Shown here piece by piece: positions 15,966-24,908 of a DNA stretch of 64,000 nucleotides; the first letter of the stretch is position 1, and every line of letters starts with the position of its first letter. The stretch covers positions 2,354,001 to 2,418,000 of the forward strand of contig CP168152.1 of the NCBI GenBank assembly GCA_041545745.1, written 5' to 3'. The notes beneath the pieces were generated by a model, which was not told the origin of the DNA, did not search any database, and worked only from the letters and a program-made list of their open reading frames with translations. The position numbers and the translations under genes were made by a program. This stretch comes from Stenotrophomonas indicatrix (GTDB taxonomy: Bacteria; Pseudomonadota; Gammaproteobacteria; Xanthomonadales; Xanthomonadaceae).

Positions 15966-17672
15966 ATGGATGAGGCCACCCGACTTCTCGAAATCGAACG
16001 ACTGAGCGTGCTTGATACGCCGCCCGAGCCGGTGTTCGATGCGATCGTCGCCGCCGCTCGCGCCGCCACCGGCATGCCCATTGGCCTGATCTCCATCGTT
16101 GCCGAGCAGAGGCAGTGGTTCAAATCCAGCATCGGCCTGGGCGATGTCGGTGAAACCCAACGCTCCATCTCGTTCTGTACCTACACCATCGAACAGGAGG
16201 CGCTGCTGGAGATCCCGGATGCGCGGCTGGATCCGCGCTTCGCCCATAACCCTCTGGTCACGACCGCGCCCAGGGTGCGGCACTATGCCGGCGTCCCTCT
16301 GGCCACCGCCCATGGTGCACGCATCGGTACGCTCTGTCTGCTCGACACCCTGCCCGGCGTGCTGTCGCCGTCGCAGCGCGAGCTGATGATCCATCTTGGC
16401 CGTGCCACCACCGAGGTGCTGGAGCAGCGCAGCACACTGCTGCGACAGATCGACCAGGCGCAGGTACTGCATCGCGAACTCAAGCGTAGCGAGGACTTCC
16501 TGGAGCGTACCAACGCGGCTGCCAAGGTCGGGGGGTGGGAACTGGAACTGGCCAGCCGCGAGGTGCGCTGGACGCGCGAAACCAAGCAGATCCACGGCGT
16601 GCGTTCCAGCTACCAGCCAACGTTCGAGTCTGCCTTGTCGTTCTATCGACCGGACAGCCGCAGCATCATCCAGGCGGCGGTACAGCGCTGCACGGACGAT
16701 GGCACTCCCTGGGACGTGCAGTTGCCGATGACCACGGCGGATGGCCGCAGCATCTGGACCCGGGTAGTGGGCAGCCGACAACAGGTGGAGGGCCATCCGC
16801 AGCTGGTGGGCGCCATCCAGGACATCACCGAAGAACGCGCGGCACTGGACGCCCTGGAAGCGAGTGAGGTGCGCTATCGGCGTCTGTTCCACTACAGCCT
16901 GGGTCTGATCTGCACGCATACGCTGGATGGCACGCTGACCTCGGTGAACCCTGCGGCGCTGCAGTCGCTGGGCTACGAGGAACGCCAGATCATCGGCCGC
17001 AACCTTTGCGACTACATGCCGCCCGAGCGCCGCGATGTGTTCAATGCCTACCTGAAGCGCATCGAGGCCAACCACACCGATGCCGGCGTCATCGAACTCA
17101 TTGCCGCCGATGGAACGCTGCGCTACTGGGCCTACAACAACGTGCTCGACAGCGAGGGACAGCCGCCCTTCGTGCTGGGCCACGCCCAGGATGTCACCGC
17201 GCTGCGCCTGCAGGAGCAGCGTCTGCGCGAGCTGTCGCTGAAGGATCCGCTCACCCAGTGCCACAACCGCCGCTACCTGCACCGGCTCGATGAAATGACC
17301 GCCGGAACGTGGGCCTGCCTGGTTTTTGACCTGGACGATTTCAAACGGATCAATGATGCGCAGGGTCACCGCCGCGGCGACGCGATCCTGGTCGAGTTTG
17401 TTGCCTTCCTGAAGGCACCTCTGACCACGGGAGAGACCGTGGTCCGCCTGGGCGGAGACGAGTTCCTGGTGGTGTTGACCGCATCGGCGTCCGAACGCCT
17501 TGCTCTGCTGGAGGGCTGGTACGCCACCAACGCAGCGCAGTCGCCGACGGCGTTCTCGATGGGTACGGCGGTCAGCGCGCCAGGAGAATCCGTGGCTGAC
17601 ACCATCCATCATGCGGACAGCCAGCTTTATGACGCGCGTGCACGGGTGCGCAGGCAGCGGCGCGACGAATAG
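15966..17672 (+). CDS. GAF-PAS-PAS-GGDEF diguanylate cyclase
   Basis: 568 aa from the ATG at 15966; the longer frame upstream overlaps the small gene and is not protein-like. Domain order: GAF (about 20-165, beginning RLSVLDTPPEPVFDAIV), a PAS fold (about 190-305), a second PAS (about 310-425) and GGDEF (about 430-560). The catalytic motif RLGGDEFLVVL is intact, as are DPLTQCHNRRYL and FDLDDFKRINDAQGH, so c-di-GMP synthesis from GTP is expected. The position that would hold the RxxD inhibitory I-site reads TTGE, so feedback inhibition through that site is probably absent. There is no transmembrane segment: a cytoplasmic sensor of unknown ligand. Confidence 0.9.
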   Translation: MDEATRLLEIERLSVLDTPPEPVFDAIVAAARAATGMPIGLISIVAEQRQWFKSSIGLGDVGETQRSISFCTYTIEQEALLEIPDARLDPRFAHNPLVTTAPRVRHYAGVPLATAHGARIGTLCLLDTLPGVLSPSQRELMIHLGRATTEVLEQRSTLLRQIDQAQVLHRELKRSEDFLERTNAAAKVGGWELELASREVRWTRETKQIHGVRSSYQPTFESALSFYRPDSRSIIQAAVQRCTDDGTPWDVQLPMTTADGRSIWTRVVGSRQQVEGHPQLVGAIQDITEERAALDALEASEVRYRRLFHYSLGLICTHTLDGTLTSVNPAALQSLGYEERQIIGRNLCDYMPPERRDVFNAYLKRIEANHTDAGVIELIAADGTLRYWAYNNVLDSEGQPPFVLGHAQDVTALRLQEQRLRELSLKDPLTQCHNRRYLHRLDEMTAGTWACLVFDLDDFKRINDAQGHRRGDAILVEFVAFLKAPLTTGETVVRLGGDEFLVVLTASASERLALLEGWYATNAAQSPTAFSMGTAVSAPGESVADTIHHADSQLYDARARVRRQRRDE

Positions 17673-17705
17673 CAAAAGCGTCTGCTGTCACATCAAGGCA
17701 AGACT

Positions 17706-18800
17706 TCATCCGGCGAGGAATCGCGTCATCCGTTCCAGTTCGTCATCCAGCGCATTGCGGAACAGAACGTCCTTCATGGGCGAGTCACTGGCGAATCCAA
17801 CATCCGGCTGCAGAGCGCCATCCTTGGCGGTGACATTGGCCCAGCCGACCACCTGGTCGCGCCACAACAGCGGCAGCGCGTAGTAGCCGAAGCGACGCTT
17901 GGCCGCCGGGGTGTAGGCCTCGAACCTGTAGACCCAGCCCCAGAGCAGTTCGAACCGTCGCCGATCCCAGGCCACCGGATCGAACGGTGCCAGCAGCCGC
18001 ACCTGCTCATCGGCCTGGTAGCGCCGCGAGCGGGGATTCTCCTCGGCCGGCCAGTACCACTGTGTTCCGTCGATGATGCAGCCAGCCAAGCGCTCGCGCG
18101 CCAGTCGCAGTGCCTGCTGGATCTCGGCTGCCAGATGTGGAGCGCCATAGCCCAGCAACCGTGCCAGATAGGTGAGGCTGGCCGAAGGCAACGGCGCGTA
18201 CTTGCGCACCACCAGGTCGATCAGTGCGGTGGCGCGCTGCAGGCGTGCGGCCTTGCCGCCTTCGGCGAGTGCATGTGCCGCAACGGCGTAGATGCGGGTA
18301 CCACTGTCACGACGGGCGATGCGCAACATGCCGCGGTAGTGCATGCCATCCAGCAGGTGGGTGCTGGCATTGCTGGTGCCGCCCCAGTAGTTGGTCACCC
18401 GGCCATGCGAGAACGCCTGGTCGACCTCGCGTGGATGCACCGCACCCCGCTCCTGTACGAACGCCAGCACTTCGGCCGCCTTGCGCCGCGTGCTGGCGTC
18501 CCACGGCCTGCGGGACACCCGCGGATGCATCAACGCCAGGTGTTCGCGCGGCAGGAAACCGTAGTTGACCAGGAAGTCTTCCTCGATCGGCATCCGGCTG
18601 TAGCGGCGCTCCAGATCCCCGGCCTGATAGCCCTTCACCCGGTGCCGCAGGGTCAGGTCCTGGGCACGCGCGGGCGCACGGATGGGGTCGGCCTGCACGA
18701 AGCCCAGGCGACGGATCGCTGTCAGCAACGTGGTGGGCGTGAACAGCGTGCGGGCTACAGCGTAGCGACGCAGATTGTCGAGGGTGGGCGGGGTCGGCAT
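17706..18800 (-). CDS. Winged-helix DNA glycosylase of the AlkZ/YcaQ (AlkX) family
   Basis: 364 aa; start at 18800 (MPTPPTLDNLRRYAVAR), because the upstream extension is not family-like. The protein has the HTH_42/YcaQ layout: LGFVQADPIRAPARAQDLTLRHRV near residues 35-57 contains the Q-x-D active-site pair (QAD) described for YcaQ-type enzymes. FLVNYGFLPREHLALMHPR, the YWGGTSNASTHLLDGMHYRG segment and a C-terminal winged-helix/beta region follow. The family unhooks DNA interstrand crosslinks or removes bulky alkylated bases. It is convergent with the GGDEF gene, with a 33-base gap. Confidence 0.85.
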   Translation of the reverse strand: MPTPPTLDNLRRYAVARTLFTPTTLLTAIRRLGFVQADPIRAPARAQDLTLRHRVKGYQAGDLERRYSRMPIEEDFLVNYGFLPREHLALMHPRVSRRPWDASTRRKAAEVLAFVQERGAVHPREVDQAFSHGRVTNYWGGTSNASTHLLDGMHYRGMLRIARRDSGTRIYAVAAHALAEGGKAARLQRATALIDLVVRKYAPLPSASLTYLARLLGYGAPHLAAEIQQALRLARERLAGCIIDGTQWYWPAEENPRSRRYQADEQVRLLAPFDPVAWDRRRFELLWGWVYRFEAYTPAAKRRFGYYALPLLWRDQVVGWANVTAKDGALQPDVGFASDSPMKDVLFRNALDDELERMTRFLAG

Positions 18801-18899
18801 CAGCCGATTGTAGAGGCGAGCGTGCCCGCTGTGCGTCGCGGCCTGGAAAGACACCGGCGACGTGAGCGGGCAGCTCATCGCCACGATGGATGTCGCTAC

Positions 18900-19571
18900 T
18901 CAGCGCAGCCAGTGCGCATAGGCGGCGAGGACCGCCAGGTGCCCCACGTAGTACACATAGAACGCCCAGCGTGATCGCGGAACCACCCACGGCACCCTGG
19001 CCAACGCCAGCACCAGCGGGATGGCCAGCAACGCCCATCCGTTGCCATTCACCCAGCACAGCCCGCCGAATCCGAATGCCAGCAGCCAGTACGCCCGGTG
19101 GCGGAACGCGATCCAGCCCAGCATCACCAATGCCACCCCCGCCCATTGGTAATCCACGAAGAACGGCAGCAGGCCTGCGGTAACCAGCAGCAACAGCTGC
19201 CGGTTGTTGCTCAGCGCATGCACGGCGACCGCGGCCAGCGCGAAGGTCAACAGGATGTTCAGCGGCAACCAGTGGCCGAAGGCCAGCATGTGCAGGGGCT
19301 GCGCGACCAGGCCCCATGCGGACAGGCGCCGGATCGACTTGCCCAGATCGGCACCCGGTTGCGCCAGGTTGCAGGCCATCACCAGCGCGAACAGCGGGAA
19401 GGCGATGCGCCCAAACTCGCTGACCACCGGCACATAGCCACCGAAAACCACTTTGGCGACGTGATCACCGGTCATCGACAGCAGCGCGAGCCACTTCATC
19501 GACTCACGGGCGCCGCTGCTGAGCGTGCCGCGCGCCGATGGGGCTTGTACGGCGACGTCCTGCGCGCTCAT
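18900..19571 (-). CDS. TraX-family membrane protein (acyltransferase-like)
   Basis: 223 aa from the ATG at 19571, which has AGAGG 9 bases upstream; an in-frame ATG at 19580 sits directly on that site and is less likely. About eight hydrophobic helices are visible. The N-terminal KWLALLSMTGDHVAKVVFGG and FGRIAFPLFALVMACNL segments are typical of chromosomal TraX-family proteins, named after the F-plasmid pilin N-acetylase. No conjugation genes are nearby, so the acyl acceptor is unknown. The downstream glycosylase gene lies about 100 bases away on the same strand, but I see no evidence of coupling. Confidence 0.82.
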   Translation of the reverse strand: MSAQDVAVQAPSARGTLSSGARESMKWLALLSMTGDHVAKVVFGGYVPVVSEFGRIAFPLFALVMACNLAQPGADLGKSIRRLSAWGLVAQPLHMLAFGHWLPLNILLTFALAAVAVHALSNNRQLLLLVTAGLLPFFVDYQWAGVALVMLGWIAFRHRAYWLLAFGFGGLCWVNGNGWALLAIPLVLALARVPWVVPRSRWAFYVYYVGHLAVLAAYAHWLR

Positions 19572-19719
19572 ATCGTTCATCCTCTGCGTCCTGCCATGTC
19601 CATCCCGCCAGGAACCGACGGCATTGCCCCTTGAACGCAAAGAATACTTGAACCTGACGCGGATGACGCTGACCGCTGCACCCCGCTATCCTTGCAGTCC
19701 CCGCTTGTGAGGCATCGCC

Positions 19720-20667
19720 ATGCGCACGCTGTACCCGCCGATCACCCCGTACCGCGAGCACACGCTTCCCGTCGACGCGCTGCACACCCTGCATATCGAA
19801 GAGTGCGGAACGCCTGAAGGCATTCCGGTGGTGTACCTGCATGGCGGTCCGGGCGCCGGCATCTCGCCCACCCATCGCCGCTTCTTCGACCCGAAGCGCT
19901 ACCGCATCGTGCTGATCGATCAGCGCGGCAGCGGCCGCTCCACGCCATTCGGCGAACTGCGCGACAACACAACGCAGGATCTGGTGGCCGACATCGAGAA
20001 GGTGCGCGAACACCTGGGCATCGAGCGCTGGCTGGTCTACGGCGGCTCCTGGGGTTCGACGCTGTCACTGGCCTATGCACAGGCCCATGCCGACCGCGCC
20101 ACCGGGCTGATCGTACGCGGTGTTTTCCTGGGTCGCGAGGAAGAGAACCGCTGGTTCGCCGAGCTCAACGGCGGTGCCCGCTGGATCTTCCCGGAGCGTT
20201 GGGATCGCTACGAGGCGCACATCCCGGAGGACGAGCGCGGCAACATGCTCGAAGCCTACTGGAAGCGCCTGGATCACGCCGACGAAGCCGTCCGCATCGC
20301 AGCGGCACAGGCTTGGCTGGGCTGGGAAGACAATGCCGCCACGCTGGTGCATGACGTCGACGCGGCATCCGCTACCGATCCGCTTGATACCCTGGCCAAG
20401 GCGCGTATCGAGGCGCATTACTTCCGCCACAACACCTTCCTGGAACACGGCCAGCTGCTGCGCGATGTCGATCGCATCCGCCACCTGCCCGGCGTCATCG
20501 TGCAGGGGCGCTACGACATCATCTGCCCACCACGCAGTGCCTGGGACCTGGCCAAAGCCTGGCCGGAAGCCACCCTGGAGATGGTCATCGCCGGCCACAG
20601 CGCCAACGAAGCGGCCACTACCGATGCTTTGGTGCGGGCCACCGACGCTTTCGCCGACCGCAGTTGA
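19720..20667 (+). CDS. pip: Proline iminopeptidase (alpha/beta hydrolase, family S33)
   Basis: 315 aa. Key motifs are the oxyanion-region HGGPGAGISPTHRRFFDP, the nucleophile elbow YGGSWGSTLSLAYAQAH (catalytic Ser about residue 112), the acid in GRYDIICPP and the histidine in VIAGHSANE near the C-terminus. The enzyme removes N-terminal proline from short peptides in the cytoplasm. The length matches the family norm (about 310-320). It is transcribed alone and followed by a strong terminator. Confidence 0.93.
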   Translation: MRTLYPPITPYREHTLPVDALHTLHIEECGTPEGIPVVYLHGGPGAGISPTHRRFFDPKRYRIVLIDQRGSGRSTPFGELRDNTTQDLVADIEKVREHLGIERWLVYGGSWGSTLSLAYAQAHADRATGLIVRGVFLGREEENRWFAELNGGARWIFPERWDRYEAHIPEDERGNMLEAYWKRLDHADEAVRIAAAQAWLGWEDNAATLVHDVDAASATDPLDTLAKARIEAHYFRHNTFLEHGQLLRDVDRIRHLPGVIVQGRYDIICPPRSAWDLAKAWPEATLEMVIAGHSANEAATTDALVRATDAFADRS

Positions 20668-20671
20668 ACAG

Positions 20672-20693
20672 AAGGGGCCAACGGCCCCTTTTT
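20672..20693 (+). terminator. Rho-independent terminator of the iminopeptidase gene
   Basis: Stem AAGGGGCC / GGCCCCTT with loop AAC, followed by a run of five T (TTTTTC). It lies five bases after the stop codon, a textbook intrinsic terminator. Confidence 0.88.
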
Positions 20694-20709
20694 CTATACC
20701 AAGGTATAG
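20694..20709. promoter_or_regulatory. Perfect 16-bp palindrome upstream of the Mg2+ transport genes
   Basis: CTATACCAAGGTATAG is a perfect inverted repeat directly after the terminator, about 220 bases before the first gene of the Mg2+ unit. It is AT-rich compared with the surroundings, so it could be an operator or part of a promoter. The 200 bases that follow (20710-20904) hold no other obvious element. Confidence 0.4.
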
Positions 20710-20904
20710 CCGGGCTAACCCACGGGCCTCTAGGCCTGCTGAATACGAGCGCGGACAATAGCGCCACTGGCCAGCGACTGGCCGCCCCACGCGGAAACGC
20801 AGATGGATCCCGACCCTGCCGGGCGCGACGCGCGCCCTTGCCTGTCCCCTTGTTCACTGCTGGCGACTGACGGCCGGTTCCTGTCCGTGTAGACGATGGG
20901 AGCC

Positions 20905-20926
20905 CCGGGCAGCGCCTGCCCGGAGG
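20905..20926 (+). promoter_or_regulatory. Leader hairpin overlapping the ribosome-binding site of the Mg2+ operon
   Basis: CCGGGCAG / CTGCCCGG forms a perfect 8-bp stem with a 3-base CGC loop. Its 3' arm runs into the GGAGG ribosome site (20922-20926) for the ATG at 20933. The helix would sequester part of the Shine-Dalgarno sequence, so translation may be controlled by RNA structure. Mg2+-responsive leaders are known for mgtA genes in enterobacteria, but this sequence is not recognisably homologous. Confidence 0.45.
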
Positions 20927-20932
20927 AATCCC

Positions 20933-21232
20933 ATGTCCTACAAGATTCTCTACATCACTGTCCGCCGCCTGATCGGTGAGCGCGATGTTTCCGCCCTGCG
21001 CAGCCTGCTGCTGCAGCACGGCCCTGTCCTGTTCGCCCGTTCGCTGGCCCTCGGCTCGCCACGGGTGGTGGCCGACGCGCTGTCGCTGCTGCCGATCAGC
21101 GAGCGCATCAACGTGCTGCGCCATCTGCCCTACCCGCTGCGCGATGCGATGAAGCCGCTGTGCATCGGCGGCAGCCAACGGCTGCGCATGCAGCCCTGGT
21201 CGCCATCGGCGCTGGCCATGCGCCACGCCTGA
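20933..21232 (+). CDS. Small protein with MgtE-N-like helical repeat, upstream of mgtA
   Basis: 99 aa, with GGAGG 6 bases before the ATG. The sequence is helical and amphipathic: RLIGERDVSALRSLLLQHG, PRVVADALSLLPISERINVL, HLPYPLRDAM. The pattern of short helices around ALSLLP..ER..VLRHLP resembles the cytoplasmic N domain of MgtE Mg2+ channels, which senses Mg2+; this is resemblance by eye, not a confirmed homology. There is no membrane segment. Lying 63 bases before mgtA on the same strand, it may be a regulatory partner of the transporter. Confidence 0.7.
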   Translation: MSYKILYITVRRLIGERDVSALRSLLLQHGPVLFARSLALGSPRVVADALSLLPISERINVLRHLPYPLRDAMKPLCIGGSQRLRMQPWSPSALAMRHA

Positions 21233-21295
21233 CCAACCGCCCCTTCCGCTCCACACGCCGGCTCCGCCCGGCGCCGCTCCAAGAGGACCTTTCCC

Positions 21296-24055
21296 ATGAG
21301 CCTGCTCAACGCCTGGTTCAACGCCTTCCTGCGCAGCCGCCGCGCGGGCAACCTGTTCGGTCGTCGTGCGATGCCCGAAGCCGGTTACGGCCGTGGCAGC
21401 ACGCAGGCCGCACCGGCCACGCTCACTGCCGGACTGCTCGCGCTTGCACAGGGCAGCGAAGCCGATGCGCTGGCTACCCTGCAGTCGCACGTCGACGGTC
21501 TCAGCCCGCACGAAGCCGAAGAGCGCCTGCTGCGCTTCGGCCCGAACGAGGTCGACCACGAGAAGCCGCTGCCGTGGTGGCGCCATCTGTGGCAGTGCTA
21601 TCGCAATCCGTTCAACCTGCTGCTGACGGTGCTGGCGGCCGTGTCCTGGCTGACCGAAGATGCCAAGGCGACGGTGGTGATCGGTGCGATGGTGGTGCTG
21701 TCCACCTTGATCCGCTTCGTGCAGGAGGGTCGCTCCAATCGCGCTGCCGAACGGCTGAAGGCCCTGGTGGGCAACACCGCACGCGTGCTGCGCCGCGCTG
21801 CGGGCACCGAAGCGGCAGAAGTGGCCGATCAGTATTTCGGCGCACAACTGCACAGCCGGCGGCCGGCACGACTGCTGGATCTGCCGATCCGTGATCTGGT
21901 GCCGGGTGACCATATCGTGCTGTCGGCCGGCGACATGATCCCGGCCGATTGCCGTGTGCTCGCGGCCAAGGACCTGTTCGTCGCACAGGCCGCGATGACC
22001 GGTGAATCGTTGCCGGTGGAGAAGTTCGTGCAGGCGGGCACCGCCGAGGCTGGCCTGATGGAACAGGCCAACCTGTTGTTCATGGGCACCAATGTGGTGT
22101 CCGGCACGGCAACTGCGTTGGTGCTGGCCACCGGCAACACCAGCTACTTCGGCACCCTCGCCCAGCGCAGCAGTGCCAGCGATCGCGCGCCGACAGCGTT
22201 CCAGGCCGGGGTCAACAGTGTCAGCTGGCTGCTGATCCGCTTTGCCCTGGTGATGGTGCCGTTCGTCCTGCTGGTCAATGGCTGGACCAAGGGCGACTGG
22301 ACAGAAGCGTTCCTGTTCGCGCTGTCGGTGGCGGTGGGCCTGACCCCGGAAATGCTGCCGATGATCGTCACCTCCACCCTGGCCAAGGGTGCGGTGCTGC
22401 TGTCGCGGCGCAAGGTGATCGTCAAGCGCCTGGACGCGATCCAGAACTTCGGTGCGATGGAAGTGCTGTGCACCGACAAGACGGGCACCCTCACCCAGGA
22501 CAAGATCGCACTGGAGCGGCACACCGACGTGTTCGGGCAGGATTCGGAGGATGTGCTGACCTTCGCCTACCTCAACAGCCACTTTCAGACCGGCCTGATC
22601 AACCTGCTCGATCGTGCGGTGCTGGAGCATGTGGAGCTGCAGAGCTCGCTGCGCCTGTCACAGGACTACCGCAAGGTCGATGAGATTCCGTTCGACTTCG
22701 AGCGCCGCCGCATGTCGGTGGTGGTATCCGAGCGCGAGGACCATCACGAATTGATCTGCAAGGGTGCGGTGGAGGAAATGCTGGAGGTGTGCAGCACCGT
22801 GCGCGAGAACGGCAAGGACATGCCGTTGGATGAGCAGCGACTGGCCCGCGTGCGGCAGACCACCGAGGAACTGAACGAACAGGGTCTGCGCGTGGTGGCC
22901 GTGGCGATGAAGGAAACCGCGGCCAGCCAGAGTGTGTACTCGCAGGCCGACGAGCGCGATCTGACCCTGGTGGGCTACGTGGCCTTCCTCGATCCGCCGA
23001 AGGAATCCGCTGCTCAAGCATTGCAGGCGCTGGCCGCGCACGGTGTGGAGGTAAAGGTATTCACTGGCGACAACGAACTGGTCACCGCCCGTGTCTGTGC
23101 CCAGGTCGGCCTGGACGCCGACACGATCGTGACCGGCCCGCAGATCGAGCGCATGGACGATGCGGCCGTGGCGCGCGCACTGCACGAACACCGCGTGTTC
23201 GCCCGCCTCACGCCGCTGCACAAGGAACGGCTGGTGCGCGAGCTGCGTGCACAGGGCAAGGTGGTCGGCTTCCTCGGTGATGGCATCAACGATGCTCCCG
23301 CACTGCGCGCAGCCGATATCGGCATCAGCGTGGACAGCGCGGTGGACATCGCCAAGGAGGCCGCCGACATCATCCTGCTGGAGAAGAACCTGATGGTGCT
23401 GGAGGAAGGCGTCATCCAGGGGCGGCGTACCTTCAGCAACATGCTGAAGTACATCCGCATGACCGCCAGCTCCAATTTCGGCAACGTATTCTCGGTACTG
23501 GTGGCCTCGGCGTTCCTGCCGTTCCTGCCGATGCTGCCGTTGCAGCTGCTGGTGCAGAACCTGCTGTATGACATCTCGCAGATCGCCATTCCGTTCGACA
23601 ACGTCGATGAGGAACTGGTGCGCAAGCCGCTGAAGTGGAACCCGGCGGACATCGGCCGCTTCATGGTGTTCTTCGGGCCGATCAGCTCGATCTTCGACCT
23701 CAGCTGCTTCGCCTTGATGTGGTACGTGTTCGATGCGCGCACGCCGGCCGACCAGGGTCTGTTCCAGTCCGGCTGGTTCGTGGTCGGTCTGCTGACCCAG
23801 ACCCTGATCGTGCACATGATCCGCACGCCCAAGGTGCCGTTCCTGCAGAGCATCGCCGCGCCGCCGCTGCTGATGATGACCGGGGCGATCATGGCCATCG
23901 GCGTGATCCTGCCGATGAGCCCGTTGGCGGGCTACTTCAAGCTGCAGGCGCTGCCGGCCGGCTACTGGCCGTTCCTGGTGGCGATCCTGTTCGGCTATGC
24001 GGTGCTGACCACCGCGCTGAAGAAGCTCTACATCCGCCGTTACGGCTGGCAGTAG
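21296..24055 (+). CDS. mgtA: Mg2+-importing P-type ATPase (MgtA/MgtB family)
   Basis: 919 aa, the usual length for P3B ATPases. An N-terminal actuator region precedes TGES (AMTGESLPVEK), the phosphorylation motif LCTDKTGTLTQD, the nucleotide-binding domain and the hinge FLGDGINDAPALRAADIG. About ten membrane helices are present, including PEMLPMIVTSTLAKGA before the phosphorylation site and six at the C-terminus. It imports Mg2+ across the inner membrane at the cost of ATP, typically during Mg2+ limitation. It is followed by mgtC, so this is a dedicated Mg2+-starvation unit. Confidence 0.95.
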   Translation: MSLLNAWFNAFLRSRRAGNLFGRRAMPEAGYGRGSTQAAPATLTAGLLALAQGSEADALATLQSHVDGLSPHEAEERLLRFGPNEVDHEKPLPWWRHLWQCYRNPFNLLLTVLAAVSWLTEDAKATVVIGAMVVLSTLIRFVQEGRSNRAAERLKALVGNTARVLRRAAGTEAAEVADQYFGAQLHSRRPARLLDLPIRDLVPGDHIVLSAGDMIPADCRVLAAKDLFVAQAAMTGESLPVEKFVQAGTAEAGLMEQANLLFMGTNVVSGTATALVLATGNTSYFGTLAQRSSASDRAPTAFQAGVNSVSWLLIRFALVMVPFVLLVNGWTKGDWTEAFLFALSVAVGLTPEMLPMIVTSTLAKGAVLLSRRKVIVKRLDAIQNFGAMEVLCTDKTGTLTQDKIALERHTDVFGQDSEDVLTFAYLNSHFQTGLINLLDRAVLEHVELQSSLRLSQDYRKVDEIPFDFERRRMSVVVSEREDHHELICKGAVEEMLEVCSTVRENGKDMPLDEQRLARVRQTTEELNEQGLRVVAVAMKETAASQSVYSQADERDLTLVGYVAFLDPPKESAAQALQALAAHGVEVKVFTGDNELVTARVCAQVGLDADTIVTGPQIERMDDAAVARALHEHRVFARLTPLHKERLVRELRAQGKVVGFLGDGINDAPALRAADIGISVDSAVDIAKEAADIILLEKNLMVLEEGVIQGRRTFSNMLKYIRMTASSNFGNVFSVLVASAFLPFLPMLPLQLLVQNLLYDISQIAIPFDNVDEELVRKPLKWNPADIGRFMVFFGPISSIFDLSCFALMWYVFDARTPADQGLFQSGWFVVGLLTQTLIVHMIRTPKVPFLQSIAAPPLLMMTGAIMAIGVILPMSPLAGYFKLQALPAGYWPFLVAILFGYAVLTTALKKLYIRRYGWQ

Positions 24056-24080
24056 GCGCATCGGCGCAGGGAGAATCGTC

Positions 24081-24818
24081 ATGGACTTCAACCCCCACCT
24101 GCCCGCGTTCAACGCGGGCGCCACCCTCAGCTCGCTGATCAGCCTGTCCGTCGCCTTCGTGCTGGGCGCGCTGATCGGCCTGGAGCGGCAATTCCGCCAA
24201 CGCACCGCCGGCCTGCGCACCAACACGCTGGTGGCGGTGGGCGCTGCCGTGTTCGTCGACCTGGCCGTGCGCTTCCACGACCTGTACGGCGGGCCGCCGT
24301 CACCGCTGCACGTGGTGGCCTATGTGATCTCCGGCGTCGGCTTCCTCGGTGCCGGCGCGATCATGAAGGATGGCGCCCAGGTATCGGGCCTGAACACCGC
24401 CGCCACCTTGTGGGGCTCGGCGGCGGTCGGCGCCTGTGCCGGCATCAAGCTGCTGCCCGAGGCGGTGCTGGCTGCGGTGTTCGTGCTGGCTGCCAACACC
24501 CTGCTGCGGCCGGTGGTGAACCGCATCCAGCGGCAACCGCTGCCGGAAGCGTTCAGCGAGGCGACCTACGCGATCAACGTGGTCTGCCAGCGTGAGCAGC
24601 AGGCCGAGGTACTGGATCGGCTTCTCCTGCTGCTGGAACAGGCGCAGTATCCGGTGCGCGCGGTCGACCAGCGCCCGTTCGGCGAGCGCGATGTCGAGAT
24701 CGAAGCGGTGCTGTACGCCACCACGGTCGATGGCGGTGAGCTGGATGCCGTGCTGGCGACGCTTGCGGCCACGCCGGGCGTGCTGCAGGGATTCTGGAAC
24801 GCCAGCCTGGAGGAGTAG
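24081..24818 (+). CDS. mgtC: MgtC/SapB family protein
   Basis: 245 aa. The MgtC core is seen in the N-terminal half: VAFVLGALIGLERQFRQRTAGLRTNTLV and VISGVGFLGAGAIMKDGAQVSGLNTAATLW, with four or five membrane helices. A C-terminal ACT-like soluble domain (about 155-245) follows. MgtC proteins modulate F1Fo-ATPase and Mg2+ homeostasis and support intracellular survival in several pathogens. It lies 25 bases after mgtA. The stop codon TAG is part of the GTAG end of a SMAG repeat. Confidence 0.92.
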   Translation: MDFNPHLPAFNAGATLSSLISLSVAFVLGALIGLERQFRQRTAGLRTNTLVAVGAAVFVDLAVRFHDLYGGPPSPLHVVAYVISGVGFLGAGAIMKDGAQVSGLNTAATLWGSAAVGACAGIKLLPEAVLAAVFVLAANTLLRPVVNRIQRQPLPEAFSEATYAINVVCQREQQAEVLDRLLLLLEQAQYPVRAVDQRPFGERDVEIEAVLYATTVDGGELDAVLATLAATPGVLQGFWNASLEE

Positions 24819-24890
24819 TGCCGGCCGCTGGCCGGCGACCTCATGAACTGCGGGAGCATCCTGCAGATGCCGGCCAGCGGCCGGCACTAC
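24815..24890. repeat. SMAG-type extragenic palindrome, inverted dimer
   Basis: Starts GTAGTGCCGGCCGCTGGCC and ends with the inverse copy (GGCCAGCGGCCGGCACTAC), separated by about 30 bases. Each half can fold into a GCCGGCC/GGCCGGC-type hairpin and the two halves can pair with each other. This is the dimeric arrangement of the Stenotrophomonas GTAG (SMAG) repeats. It overlaps the stop codon of the mgtC gene and may act as a terminator or mRNA 3' stabiliser. Confidence 0.82.
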
Positions 24891-24908
24891 CCTGCATCCC
24901 TCTGGCGC

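Noticed and set aside
18900-19571. TraX-like gene as a sign of a conjugative element.
   Set aside because: No other transfer, integrase or relaxase genes are near; chromosomal TraX-family proteins are common and the neighbours are housekeeping genes.
20905-20926. Homolog of the enterobacterial mgtA Mg2+ riboswitch.
   Set aside because: Only a simple hairpin over the ribosome site is visible; no similarity to the known M-box or mgtA leader could be recognised, so it is reported as a candidate leader structure only.
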